From Ohtaekwangia sp036786105 (GTDB lineage: Bacteria > Bacteroidota > Bacteroidia > Cytophagales > Cyclobacteriaceae): 64,000 nucleotides of DNA. Each line of letters begins with the position of its first letter. The stretch's first letter is position 1. Under the pieces are notes generated by a model. That model made no database searches, had not been told where the DNA came from, and saw nothing but the letters and a program-made list of their open reading frames with translations. The stretch covers positions 1 to 64,000 of the forward strand of contig NZ_DAIQRQ010000025.1 of the NCBI RefSeq assembly GCF_036786105.1, read 5' to 3'. The translations under genes were made by a program, and so were the position numbers. This document shows, in pieces, positions 16,169-22,857 of the stretch.

Positions 16169-16781
16169 ACGAGTGTCTGTTTGATTGGAGTAATTGAAGA
16201 TAACACTTTTACAGATACTAATGCAAGCGTTTGAAATACTATATTTTCAGCGATTATACCATAATGCCCTGTATTCGTGCAATTCGGCACTTTGAATGCC
16301 CTGGCGTTGAGAAGTTGTTAGAACAGTAATAAGACTGGAATTAAATGCGGGAAGAAAAAGAGTAATGCCCAAGTCGGAAGTTTCCCACCTGACAGGTGAA
16401 GAATGAATGAACGTATGCAGAAGTCTCAACCCCTTCCAGCGGTTGGTAGCAAATAGTTCACAACTCAAAAAATTAACCAACGCAAAAAGTATACAGGGCC
16501 AACACACCACTCCCGGCTTGCCATTAACGGCCCTGCATTAAAATGTCAGGAAGCAGGCCAACAGGCCACACGTACATATCGGTTTACGTTATCATACTTA
16601 AATATATACCTCCATAGGCGGTACTGTTATGCGCACTATAGGTCTTCACAACCTCAAAACTTAGCAATGATGTACTTTTCCTTGTAAAACAGATTTTTTA
16701 ACACTCGCCCTGCATTTTATTTTTATACCTTGGAAATTTAAATGTTATAACTAAGGTTTGAAGCATTTTTTGAATTTGTCT
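16169..16781. other. Divergent intergenic region, no gene seen
   Basis: About 610 bases separate the CBS gene (minus) from the TPR regulator (plus). The short frames here have no protein-like composition. The only structure I noted is a short inverted repeat CACCT-GAC-AGGTG at 16386-16398. Promoters for both flanking genes must lie here, but I could not assign clear TTTG/TAnnTTTG boxes. Confidence 0.5.
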
Positions 16782-18446
16782 ATGCAGCAGAAAACCACCA
16801 CACCAGTACCATTCACACCTGTATTATCTACCGCGCTGGTAATTTTCCTGCTTATGGCTTTACCTGTCCTCGCAAAAGCGCAGGCTGAGCTGAACCCACA
16901 AGACACCATCAGCATTCTGGCGATGATTGAACAGGCAGATAATACCTTTCCGGTATCGCTTGACCAGGCTTTATTAATAAATGAATCAGCCTACCAGAAG
17001 TCAGTAGCTATACAATATCAAAATGGCATCGCCTGGTGCCTTACTCAAAAAGGATATATGCTCTCACGCGGTTTGTCGAAGCACGAAGAAGCCCTTGCAT
17101 TATTTACACAGGCATTGCAGATCAATGCCTGCACGCCCGTTAAAATGAAAACGAAGCGCGAGATTGGCCGCATCTTCGCCAGACGCGGGCTGTATGAAGA
17201 AGCGATGCTTTATTCGCAGGAAGTGTTGCGTTATTCAATCGGGAAAAATGATGCCGATGCTGCCAAATATAAATCTGACATAGCTTTATGTTATTGGAAG
17301 ATTGGCAATTTCCCCAAAGCCAAGAGATTGCTGCTGGAATCAACGGATTACTTTTCACATCGCAATTCTCCTTACGATATTCTCCGAACCAGCATCAACT
17401 ACCAGAATCTGGCCGAGCTCTATACATTGATTAACGATGATGACAGTGCACGTATTTTTATACACAAGGTTGATTCGATCGAGAGTCTTCAGGGCAATCA
17501 TCACCTCACTACTTCCACTAATCTTACGCTGGCCGATATACACTTGCGCGCGGGCAACCGCGACTCTACCCTCTACCATCTGCAAATTGCCAGGCATATT
17601 ACGGCGGAAGAAAACTCTGCATCAATCTTCAATGCGCTGGCGTCATTTTATATAGGGCATCGGCCCGACAGTGCAATGTACTATAATAATAAAGCACTGG
17701 GGCTGGCCGATCGCGAACCTGATGATCACTATAATGCACTCAAAATCCGCTCACATTTATTTCAATCACTTAACAAGCCTGATTCAGCTATAGCCTATCT
17801 GTCCAAAGCAGAATCTTTTCAGGACAGTATATTGAACGTAAGACGAAAAGCGCTGAGTGATATTCTGCTGCGCACATCACAGCAGGAAGACCAGCTCTTC
17901 AGTCTCACCAGGTTGCAGGCACGCTCGCGCCAACATCTGTACTGGCTGTTGAGTGGTATTGTTGCTTTACTGCTCCTGTCTTTTGCACTGTACAGATTAT
18001 TGAGGCGCTCGAAAAAAGAAGTAGAAGAAAAGCGTTTGCAATTGCAGACCGCTGCACTGGAGCTGATGGAGAAAACACGGCTGGTGGAAGAAGCACAGCG
18101 TAAGATCGAATTGCAGGAAGCAAAACCGAACGATGACGAAACTTTTCGCAAGTACAACCAGATTCTGCAAAGCAATATTATTACGGAAGAGGACTGGAAT
18201 AACTTCCGCACACTCTTCGAAGAAATATATCCCGATTTCTTTTCGCGCCTGCGGTATCTGCATCCTTCCCTTACACGCGCTGATATGCGCCTGCTGGCCG
18301 TGCTCAAAATGAATTTATCAATGAAGGAAGCCGCCAGAATACTGGCTATCTCGCCCGACAGTGTGAAGAAGGCCAAGTACAGGCTCAAGAAGAAGCTGGG
18401 CATGGAGCAGGAAGAAAGCCTGGAAGATTTTCTGCAACAGGTATAG
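16782..18446 (+). CDS. Membrane-anchored TPR protein with LuxR-like C-terminal HTH
   Basis: This 554-residue protein is likely a sensor-regulator. It has an N-terminal signal or anchor segment (about residues 17-36, ending ALPVLAKAQA). TPR-like helical pairs follow to about residue 370. A transmembrane helix (YWLLSGIVALLLLSFALYRLL) lies near 395-415, then a coiled coil of about 60 residues. The C-terminal helix-turn-helix of the LuxR/GerE type reads LTRADMRLLAVLKMNLSMKE then AARILAISPDSVKKAKYRLK. This architecture is common in Bacteroidota, where the TPR part is outside and the DNA-binding part inside. I prefer the ATG at 16782 over an in-frame TTG 8 codons upstream. The VWA gene follows after 58 bases, perhaps in the same operon. 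Confidence 0.85.
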   Translation: MQQKTTTPVPFTPVLSTALVIFLLMALPVLAKAQAELNPQDTISILAMIEQADNTFPVSLDQALLINESAYQKSVAIQYQNGIAWCLTQKGYMLSRGLSKHEEALALFTQALQINACTPVKMKTKREIGRIFARRGLYEEAMLYSQEVLRYSIGKNDADAAKYKSDIALCYWKIGNFPKAKRLLLESTDYFSHRNSPYDILRTSINYQNLAELYTLINDDDSARIFIHKVDSIESLQGNHHLTTSTNLTLADIHLRAGNRDSTLYHLQIARHITAEENSASIFNALASFYIGHRPDSAMYYNNKALGLADREPDDHYNALKIRSHLFQSLNKPDSAIAYLSKAESFQDSILNVRRKALSDILLRTSQQEDQLFSLTRLQARSRQHLYWLLSGIVALLLLSFALYRLLRRSKKEVEEKRLQLQTAALELMEKTRLVEEAQRKIELQEAKPNDDETFRKYNQILQSNIITEEDWNNFRTLFEEIYPDFFSRLRYLHPSLTRADMRLLAVLKMNLSMKEAARILAISPDSVKKAKYRLKKKLGMEQEESLEDFLQQV

Positions 18447-18504
18447 ATAAATTCCATCATTCGTTTTCTTACCACAACAATCTCCCCGACATTGCAACGT
18501 TTAA

Positions 18505-19917
18505 ATGTCGCAGATGAACCGGTATATCTTTTTAATTACATTACGTGGAGCGTTGCTATGCATGATGGTAATAACATGCTGCTCGCTGGGTTTCGCTCAG
18601 AAGAAACTGATACAGCGCGTACCTGAAAAAACGCGCATACTCTTTTTGTTTGATGGCTCGGGAAGTATGCTGGAGCCGTGGGGAAAACCCAACCAGATCA
18701 AGATTAACATTGCCAAGTCTATCCTGACACAAATCGTAGATTCACTCAGCCATAACGACAAGCTGGAGCTTGCACTGCGTATTTATGGTCACCGGTCGCC
18801 ACGCGAAGCCAACAACTGTAAAGATACATGGCTGGAAGTACCCTTCAAGCCCAAGAACCACAAACTTATTATTGACAAGATCAACGAGATCAAACCAAAA
18901 GGTGTTACTCCCATTACGTATTCGCTGGAGCAAGCCGCAAAAGATTTTCCTGGCGGTATAGGCTATCGCAACATTGTTATACTCATTACCGATGGTATAG
19001 AATCGTGTGGTGGAGATCTGTGCGCAACCTCGCGCGAATTGCAAAAGAAAGGTGTATTCCTCCGCCCCTATATTATTGGTCTGGGGTTGCGTGCTGAAAA
19101 AACACTGGATTGTGCCGGTAAATATATCAGCGCTGAAACTCCGCAGGCCTTTCATGAAGAGTTGAACAAAGCGATACAAGCCACGTTCTCGAAAACAACC
19201 GTGAGTGTAGAATTACTGGATGCCCGTAATCAGCCAACCGAGACAAATGTCAACGTAAGTTTTGTGAACTCGCTTACCGGCATCAGCATGTATGACTTTG
19301 TTCATTACCGCGATTCGCAAGGTCGCCCCGACTCTGTGCAGATCGATCCGGTGGTTGATTATGATTTTGTAGTAAACACCATCCCGCCGGTAGTGAAGCG
19401 AAATGTAGCCATCGGGCTGGGCAAGCACAACACCATTCGTATACCCGTTCCGCAGGGAAATCTGCAGGTGCAGCAGGAAGGCCGCAAAGACAATAACCTT
19501 GAAGTGATTGTGCGTGAGAAAGACAAAACCAATATCATTCACGTGCAGCACAGCAATGAAACGGTTCGCTATATAACGGGTAAATACGAAATTGAAACGC
19601 TCACGCTGCCCAGAAGAAAGTTCACAGTCGATATTCAGGCGAACAAAACACAAAATATATACTTACCGGCACCGGGCATTGTAAACTTCAACACAATCTC
19701 TACCGGCTATGGAAGTTTATATGAAATGAACGCTGACGGCACCCAGCAATGGATCTGCAACCTCGACAACCTGAAAGCTAACTTTACTTTCACGATGTTG
19801 CCCGGCCGGTATAAAATTGTTTTCCGGGTGAAGAATGCTTCGGGCAGCAAGTTCACAGGCTTCAAGGTGTTTGACCTCACCCCGGGCGAAACAAAAATGT
19901 TGAATGTCTTTAACTGA
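18505..19917 (+). CDS. Secreted von Willebrand factor A domain protein
   Basis: This 470-residue protein has a signal peptide (about residues 1-31, cleaved near GFAQ). A VWA domain spans about residues 43-230. The metal-ion-dependent adhesion site is intact: DGSGSM near residue 50, the threonine of KGVTPITYS near 134, and the aspartate of ILITDGIESCGG near 161. The C-terminal 240 residues look like beta-sandwich material and match nothing I recognise. The domain usually binds protein partners through the metal. It follows the TPR/LuxR regulator by 58 bases. It ends one base before the convergent small ORF. Confidence 0.85.
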   Translation: MSQMNRYIFLITLRGALLCMMVITCCSLGFAQKKLIQRVPEKTRILFLFDGSGSMLEPWGKPNQIKINIAKSILTQIVDSLSHNDKLELALRIYGHRSPREANNCKDTWLEVPFKPKNHKLIIDKINEIKPKGVTPITYSLEQAAKDFPGGIGYRNIVILITDGIESCGGDLCATSRELQKKGVFLRPYIIGLGLRAEKTLDCAGKYISAETPQAFHEELNKAIQATFSKTTVSVELLDARNQPTETNVNVSFVNSLTGISMYDFVHYRDSQGRPDSVQIDPVVDYDFVVNTIPPVVKRNVAIGLGKHNTIRIPVPQGNLQVQQEGRKDNNLEVIVREKDKTNIIHVQHSNETVRYITGKYEIETLTLPRRKFTVDIQANKTQNIYLPAPGIVNFNTISTGYGSLYEMNADGTQQWICNLDNLKANFTFTMLPGRYKIVFRVKNASGSKFTGFKVFDLTPGETKMLNVFN

Positions 19918-20031
19918 TTACAAGAGAATGATCCAGGGCAGCAATGCAAGTATCAGGGCAATGATAAACCAGATGATGAGCTTGCGGTCTGATTTCTTTT
20001 CTTCTGAGGATGAGGTGGATGAGTGGTTCAT
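19918..20031 (-). CDS. 37-residue single-helix membrane peptide
   Basis: A complete short frame on the minus strand begins with ATG at 20031 and ends with TAA at 19918-19920. The product starts MNHSSTSSSEEKKSDRK, a Ser-rich polar and then basic stretch. The hydrophobic helix LIIWFIIALILALLPWIILL follows and runs to the end. The polar-basic-helix layout gives it a clear predicted topology, with the N-terminus in the cytoplasm. It is too regular to be chance, but it is unrecognised. Its stop codon abuts the stop codon of the VWA gene, so the two genes converge. No terminator lies between them. Confidence 0.6.
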   Translation of the reverse strand: MNHSSTSSSEEKKSDRKLIIWFIIALILALLPWIILL

Positions 20032-20249
20032 GGTGGAATGGTAACGATGTACTGAACGGATGAACCTACAGGCTGTTCGCCTCTTTTATGACTTTAACAA
20101 AACGTTAACAGTTTATGGATCAGCGTGCTGGAAGAACCAAAATTATTTACGACTTTCGCACTGCTTTCAATGTGCTCAGGTGTTGATGTGTTGGAGTGTT
20201 GAAGTTTTACAGAGCATATACTGATTTATAATTTGTACTTGATAACTAT
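20032..20249. other. Intergenic region with one repeat copy
   Basis: No gene is seen in these 218 bases. A copy of the GTGTTGATGTGTTGG repeat lies at 20171-20206 (gtgttgatgtgttggagtgt, then tgaagtttt). The region just before the transketolase start (20221-20249) is AT-rich and contains TATAATTTG, a near-match to the Bacteroidota -7 box with one extra base. Confidence 0.45.
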
Positions 20250-21206
20250 ATGACCAAATTTACCTTCACTGAAAAGAAAGATACACGCTCTGGGTTTGGC
20301 GTGGGCCTGCACGAGCTTGGCAAAAGCAATTCGAATGTAGTAGCACTCACCGCAGACCTTACCGGGTCTATGAAGATGGATGCTTTCAAGAAAGATTTTC
20401 CGGAACGCTTTTACCAGGTAGGTATTGCTGAAGCCAACATGATTGGCCTCGCTGCAGGTATGACGATTGGTGGAAAAATTCCTTTCACCGGTACATTTGC
20501 CAACTTCTCCACCGGTCGTGTATATGACCAGATTCGTCAGTCTGTAGCATACTCAAACAAGAACGTAAAGATATGTGCATCGCATGCCGGCTTAACGCTG
20601 GGTGAAGATGGCGCAACGCACCAGATACTGGAAGACATCGGTATGATGAAAATGCTCCCGGGCATGACGGTAATTGTACCCTGCGACTATAACCAGACGA
20701 AAGCTGCTACCATTGCATTAGGATCACACGAAGGTCCTGCATACCTGCGCTTCGGTCGCCCGAGCTGGCCGATTTTCATGGGTGCAGACAGACCTTTCAC
20801 CATTGGTAAAGCAGATAAGCTGATCGAAGGTAAAGATGTAACGATCTTTGCCTGCGGCCACCTGGTATGGCACGCTGTGGAAGCAGAAGCTGCACTTGCT
20901 GAAAAAGGAATCAGCGTTGAGCTCATCAATATTCACACCATTAAGCCTCTTGATGTTGAAGCTATATTAACATCGGTTGCCAAAACCGGATGTGTTGTTA
21001 CCTGCGAAGAGCATCAGATCAACGGTGGCCTGGGCGACAGCGTAGCACAAGTATTGGCGCGCTTCAATCCTTCACCCATCGAGATGGTAGCGGTGAACGA
21101 TTCGTTTGGCGAAAGCGGTACTCCTACACAACTTCTCAAGAAATATGGACTTGGTCCGGAGAATATTATAGCCGCCGTTGAAAAAGTACTGAAACGGAAA
21201 AAATAG
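20250..21206 (+). CDS. Transketolase, C-terminal subunit (split enzyme)
   Basis: This 318-residue protein corresponds to the pyrimidine-binding and C-terminal domains of transketolase. The catalytic glutamate is in GIAEANMIGLAAGM near residue 60. The GEDGATHQ motif near 118 is intact, and so is the AYLRFGRPSW region. The C-terminal domain starts near residue 195. The thiamine-diphosphate-binding N-terminal half is not encoded in this window on either side. Split transketolase pairs are usually adjacent, so the partner here must be elsewhere. It is followed by a good terminator and a VOC-family gene. Confidence 0.9.
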   Translation: MTKFTFTEKKDTRSGFGVGLHELGKSNSNVVALTADLTGSMKMDAFKKDFPERFYQVGIAEANMIGLAAGMTIGGKIPFTGTFANFSTGRVYDQIRQSVAYSNKNVKICASHAGLTLGEDGATHQILEDIGMMKMLPGMTVIVPCDYNQTKAATIALGSHEGPAYLRFGRPSWPIFMGADRPFTIGKADKLIEGKDVTIFACGHLVWHAVEAEAALAEKGISVELINIHTIKPLDVEAILTSVAKTGCVVTCEEHQINGGLGDSVAQVLARFNPSPIEMVAVNDSFGESGTPTQLLKKYGLGPENIIAAVEKVLKRKK

Positions 21207-21221
21207 AAACCGAAGAAGATG

Positions 21222-21247
21222 CCCCGCTGAAGCGGGGTATTTTTTTG
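21222..21247 (+). terminator. Intrinsic terminator after transketolase
   Basis: The GC-rich stem CCCCGCTGAAGCGGGG (21222-21237) is followed by TATTTTTTT. It lies 15 bases past the stop codon. The T run ends inside the leader of the next gene. Confidence 0.9.
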
Positions 21248-21295
21248 CCCGCCACTTTTTACGTACTTGTCGCTATCAACGCTAAACACACCGCT

Positions 21296-21679
21296 ATGGA
21301 GATGCTCGATAATTCGATAACGTGGTTTGAAATACCCGTGAGTGATTTTGATCGCGCCAAGAAATTCTATTCTGCTATCTACGATTACCAGATGCCTGAA
21401 ACGATGGTTGGCCCTACACGCATGGGTTTCTTTTTATATGAACAGAAAGAGCAGCGTGTGGGCGGAGCAATCTGTTTTGGTAAAGGATATACTCCTACAA
21501 CGGAAGGGGCACGGGTATATCTGAACGGAGGCAGTGATCTGAGCATGGTACTGGACCGTGTAGAGCAGGCAGGCGGCAAAGTAATTCTGCCTAAAACGCT
21601 CATCGCTCCCGAACATGGCTACTATGCACTCTTCCACGACACGGAGGGCAATCTGCTCGCACTGCACTCGCGGAAGTAA
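21296..21679 (+). CDS. VOC (glyoxalase/bleomycin-resistance) superfamily protein
   Basis: This 127-residue protein has the paired beta-alpha-beta-beta-beta fold of the vicinal-oxygen-chelate family. The opening ITWFEIPVSDFDRAKKFY and the closing FHDTEGNLLALHS are typical of each half. Its substrate cannot be read from sequence. I chose the ATG at 21296. An in-frame TTG at 21245 lies inside the upstream terminator's T run and is unlikely to be used. The next gene is an ArsR regulator. The VOC enzyme ArsI also sits in ars operons, but the ArsI cysteine pair is missing here. Confidence 0.8.
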   Translation: MEMLDNSITWFEIPVSDFDRAKKFYSAIYDYQMPETMVGPTRMGFFLYEQKEQRVGGAICFGKGYTPTTEGARVYLNGGSDLSMVLDRVEQAGGKVILPKTLIAPEHGYYALFHDTEGNLLALHSRK

Positions 21680-21761
21680 CAGGCAAAACACCAGTTAGTA
21701 ATGCATCGTTACGGCACACGGAGAAAGTGATACCGGTCAATTTAGCTTATTATGGGATATT

Positions 21762-21777
21762 ATCGTAATATCACGAT
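21762..21777. promoter_or_regulatory. Palindromic operator candidate for the ArsR regulator
   Basis: ATCGTAATATCACGAT is a 16-base palindrome matching at 7 of 8 pairs. It partly overlaps a perfect inverted repeat GATATTA-TCG-TAATATC at 21756-21772. It ends two bases before the ATG of the ArsR gene. Family knowledge says ArsR/SmtB proteins bind AT-rich palindromes of this kind in their own promoters, so autoregulation is the natural reading. Confidence 0.65.
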
Positions 21778-21779
21778 CC

Positions 21780-22142
21780 ATGGGAGCATCCAAAATCGAC
21801 AACTTTACACCAGCCCAGATACACCTGGCGATGTATGCAAAAGCGTTGGGGCATCCGGCACGTATTGCTATTGTTCAGTTTCTTGCGCAACGCAAAACAT
21901 GTGTATGCCGCGACATTGTGAATGCCTTGCCGCTTTCGCAGTCTACTATATCGCAGCACTTGCGTGAACTGAAGAATGCAGGACTCATTCGCGGTAACAT
22001 TGATGGACCCAGTGTATGGTATTGTATCGATGAAAAAATATGGAACCGCGCCAAACGCGCGCTGGGCAATCTCTTTGATAACTGCGATCCTGCTACGATG
22101 ACAAACCGATTTCCTGAACTCCAAAAAAGCATTCACGTATGA
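21780..22142 (+). CDS. ArsR-family winged-helix repressor
   Basis: This 120-residue transcription factor has the ArsR/SmtB winged-helix fold. AKALGHPARIAIVQFLAQRK is the typical N-terminal helical part. CVCRDIV (near residue 41) provides two cysteines at the alpha-3 helix site that senses As(III)/Sb(III) in ArsR. LSQSTISQHLRELKNAGLI is the recognition helix, and GPSVWYCID forms the wing. A perfect-looking operator lies just upstream. Its stop codon overlaps the next start (ATGA), so it forms an operon with the ArsN2-like gene. Confidence 0.9.
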   Translation: MGASKIDNFTPAQIHLAMYAKALGHPARIAIVQFLAQRKTCVCRDIVNALPLSQSTISQHLRELKNAGLIRGNIDGPSVWYCIDEKIWNRAKRALGNLFDNCDPATMTNRFPELQKSIHV

Positions 22143-22576
22143 CACTCACCTATAAAACCATTAACGACCTCGAGAGCTTTGAAATATTTCGTTCGCTGTT
22201 GAAAGCTTCCGGATTGCCTGCCGATGATCTTAACTTCAAAAGAGATTTACTGGTAGGATATTATGAAGCTGATCAACTCGTAGGCACGGGAGCGTTGGAA
22301 GTATATGGTGACTATGCTTTACTCCGATCGCTTTCGGTAAAGCTTGGCATTCGTGGTAAATCAGTAGGCACTACCATTACGGATTACCTTATCGATGAAG
22401 CACGCAAGCGAAATCTGAAAGGTATTTACCTGCTCACTGAAAAAGCAAGAGGCTTCTTCCTTAAGAAAGGTTTTCTCGATACTACACGCGATGCTGTTCC
22501 CCAGGAGCTTCATGCCTCGTCTGAGTTCTCGCACGTATGCCCTACGTCTGCAGTGGTGATGCACCTCGCTTTGTAG
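22139..22576 (+). CDS. GNAT N-acetyltransferase, ArsN2-like
   Basis: This 145-residue acetyltransferase has the coenzyme-A motif of the GNAT fold (LRSLSVKLGIRGKSVG, near residue 62-77). The C-terminal KGFLDTTRDAVPQELHASSEF is characteristic of proteins annotated as arsenic-resistance acetyltransferase ArsN2. Translational coupling to the ArsR gene by a 4-base overlap supports an arsenic-related role. No arsenite pump or arsenate reductase is present nearby. The exact substrate is inference; the related ArsN1 acetylates phosphinothricin-like arsenicals. Confidence 0.8.
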   Translation: MTLTYKTINDLESFEIFRSLLKASGLPADDLNFKRDLLVGYYEADQLVGTGALEVYGDYALLRSLSVKLGIRGKSVGTTITDYLIDEARKRNLKGIYLLTEKARGFFLKKGFLDTTRDAVPQELHASSEFSHVCPTSAVVMHLAL

Positions 22577-22656
22577 TTAATCGTTAAGCGTTACCGGTTA
22601 ATCGTTATCAGAAGAATCTATTTAACGATTAACGCTAACTGATAAGCGGTTACTTA
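22577..22656. repeat. TTAACGATTAAC-type degenerate repeat
   Basis: After the ArsN2-like gene, the sequence reads gttaatcgttaagcgttacc, then ggttaatcgttatc, and later ttaacgattaacgctaact. These are direct and inverted versions of one word family. The same family occurs at 1-26, 22731-22770, 24829-24894, 30975-31004, 42359-42388 and 57421-57500. Confidence 0.6.
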
Positions 22657-22730
22657 AATGACGAGCCAGGACACCGATCAATGACTGATGATCTGATTGT
22701 GATCAGTTCAGATGACAGACTCTTCCTGAT

Positions 22731-22770
22731 AGCGATTAACCTGTAACGGATAACGATTACCCAACAACGA
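22731..22770. repeat. TTAACGATTAAC-type degenerate repeat
   Basis: The sequence gcgattaacctgtaacggat, then aacgattac, belongs to the same family as the block at 22577-22656. It lies in the same 281-base gap before the SerB-SerA gene. Confidence 0.55.
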
Positions 22771-22828
22771 TCATCCGTTAGGAAAGAAATTTAGCCGTTC
22801 ACCAAACTATAAATCGTAAATGATAAAT

Positions 22829-22836
22829 TACATTTG
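22829..22836 (+). promoter_or_regulatory. Bacteroidota -7 box upstream of the SerB-SerA fusion
   Basis: TACATTTG matches the TAnnTTTG consensus for the housekeeping sigma factor of this phylum. It ends 21 bases before the ATG at 22858, giving a short leader. I see no good TTTG -33 box 19 bases upstream. Confidence 0.45.
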
Positions 22837-22857
22837 CGCTTCATTTTCCAACCCCTT

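Noticed and set aside
16247..16510. An 87-codon minus-strand frame upstream of the CBS gene
   Set aside because: The composition is unlike a protein, and the start overlaps nothing functional. I treat the region as non-coding.
20221..20249. A TAnnTTTG promoter for transketolase
   Set aside because: The best match, TATAATTTG, has one base too many between TA and TTTG.
21296..21679. VOC protein as the arsenical lyase ArsI
   Set aside because: It is next to ArsR, but the ArsI cysteine pair is absent. The VOC family is too broad to name the substrate.
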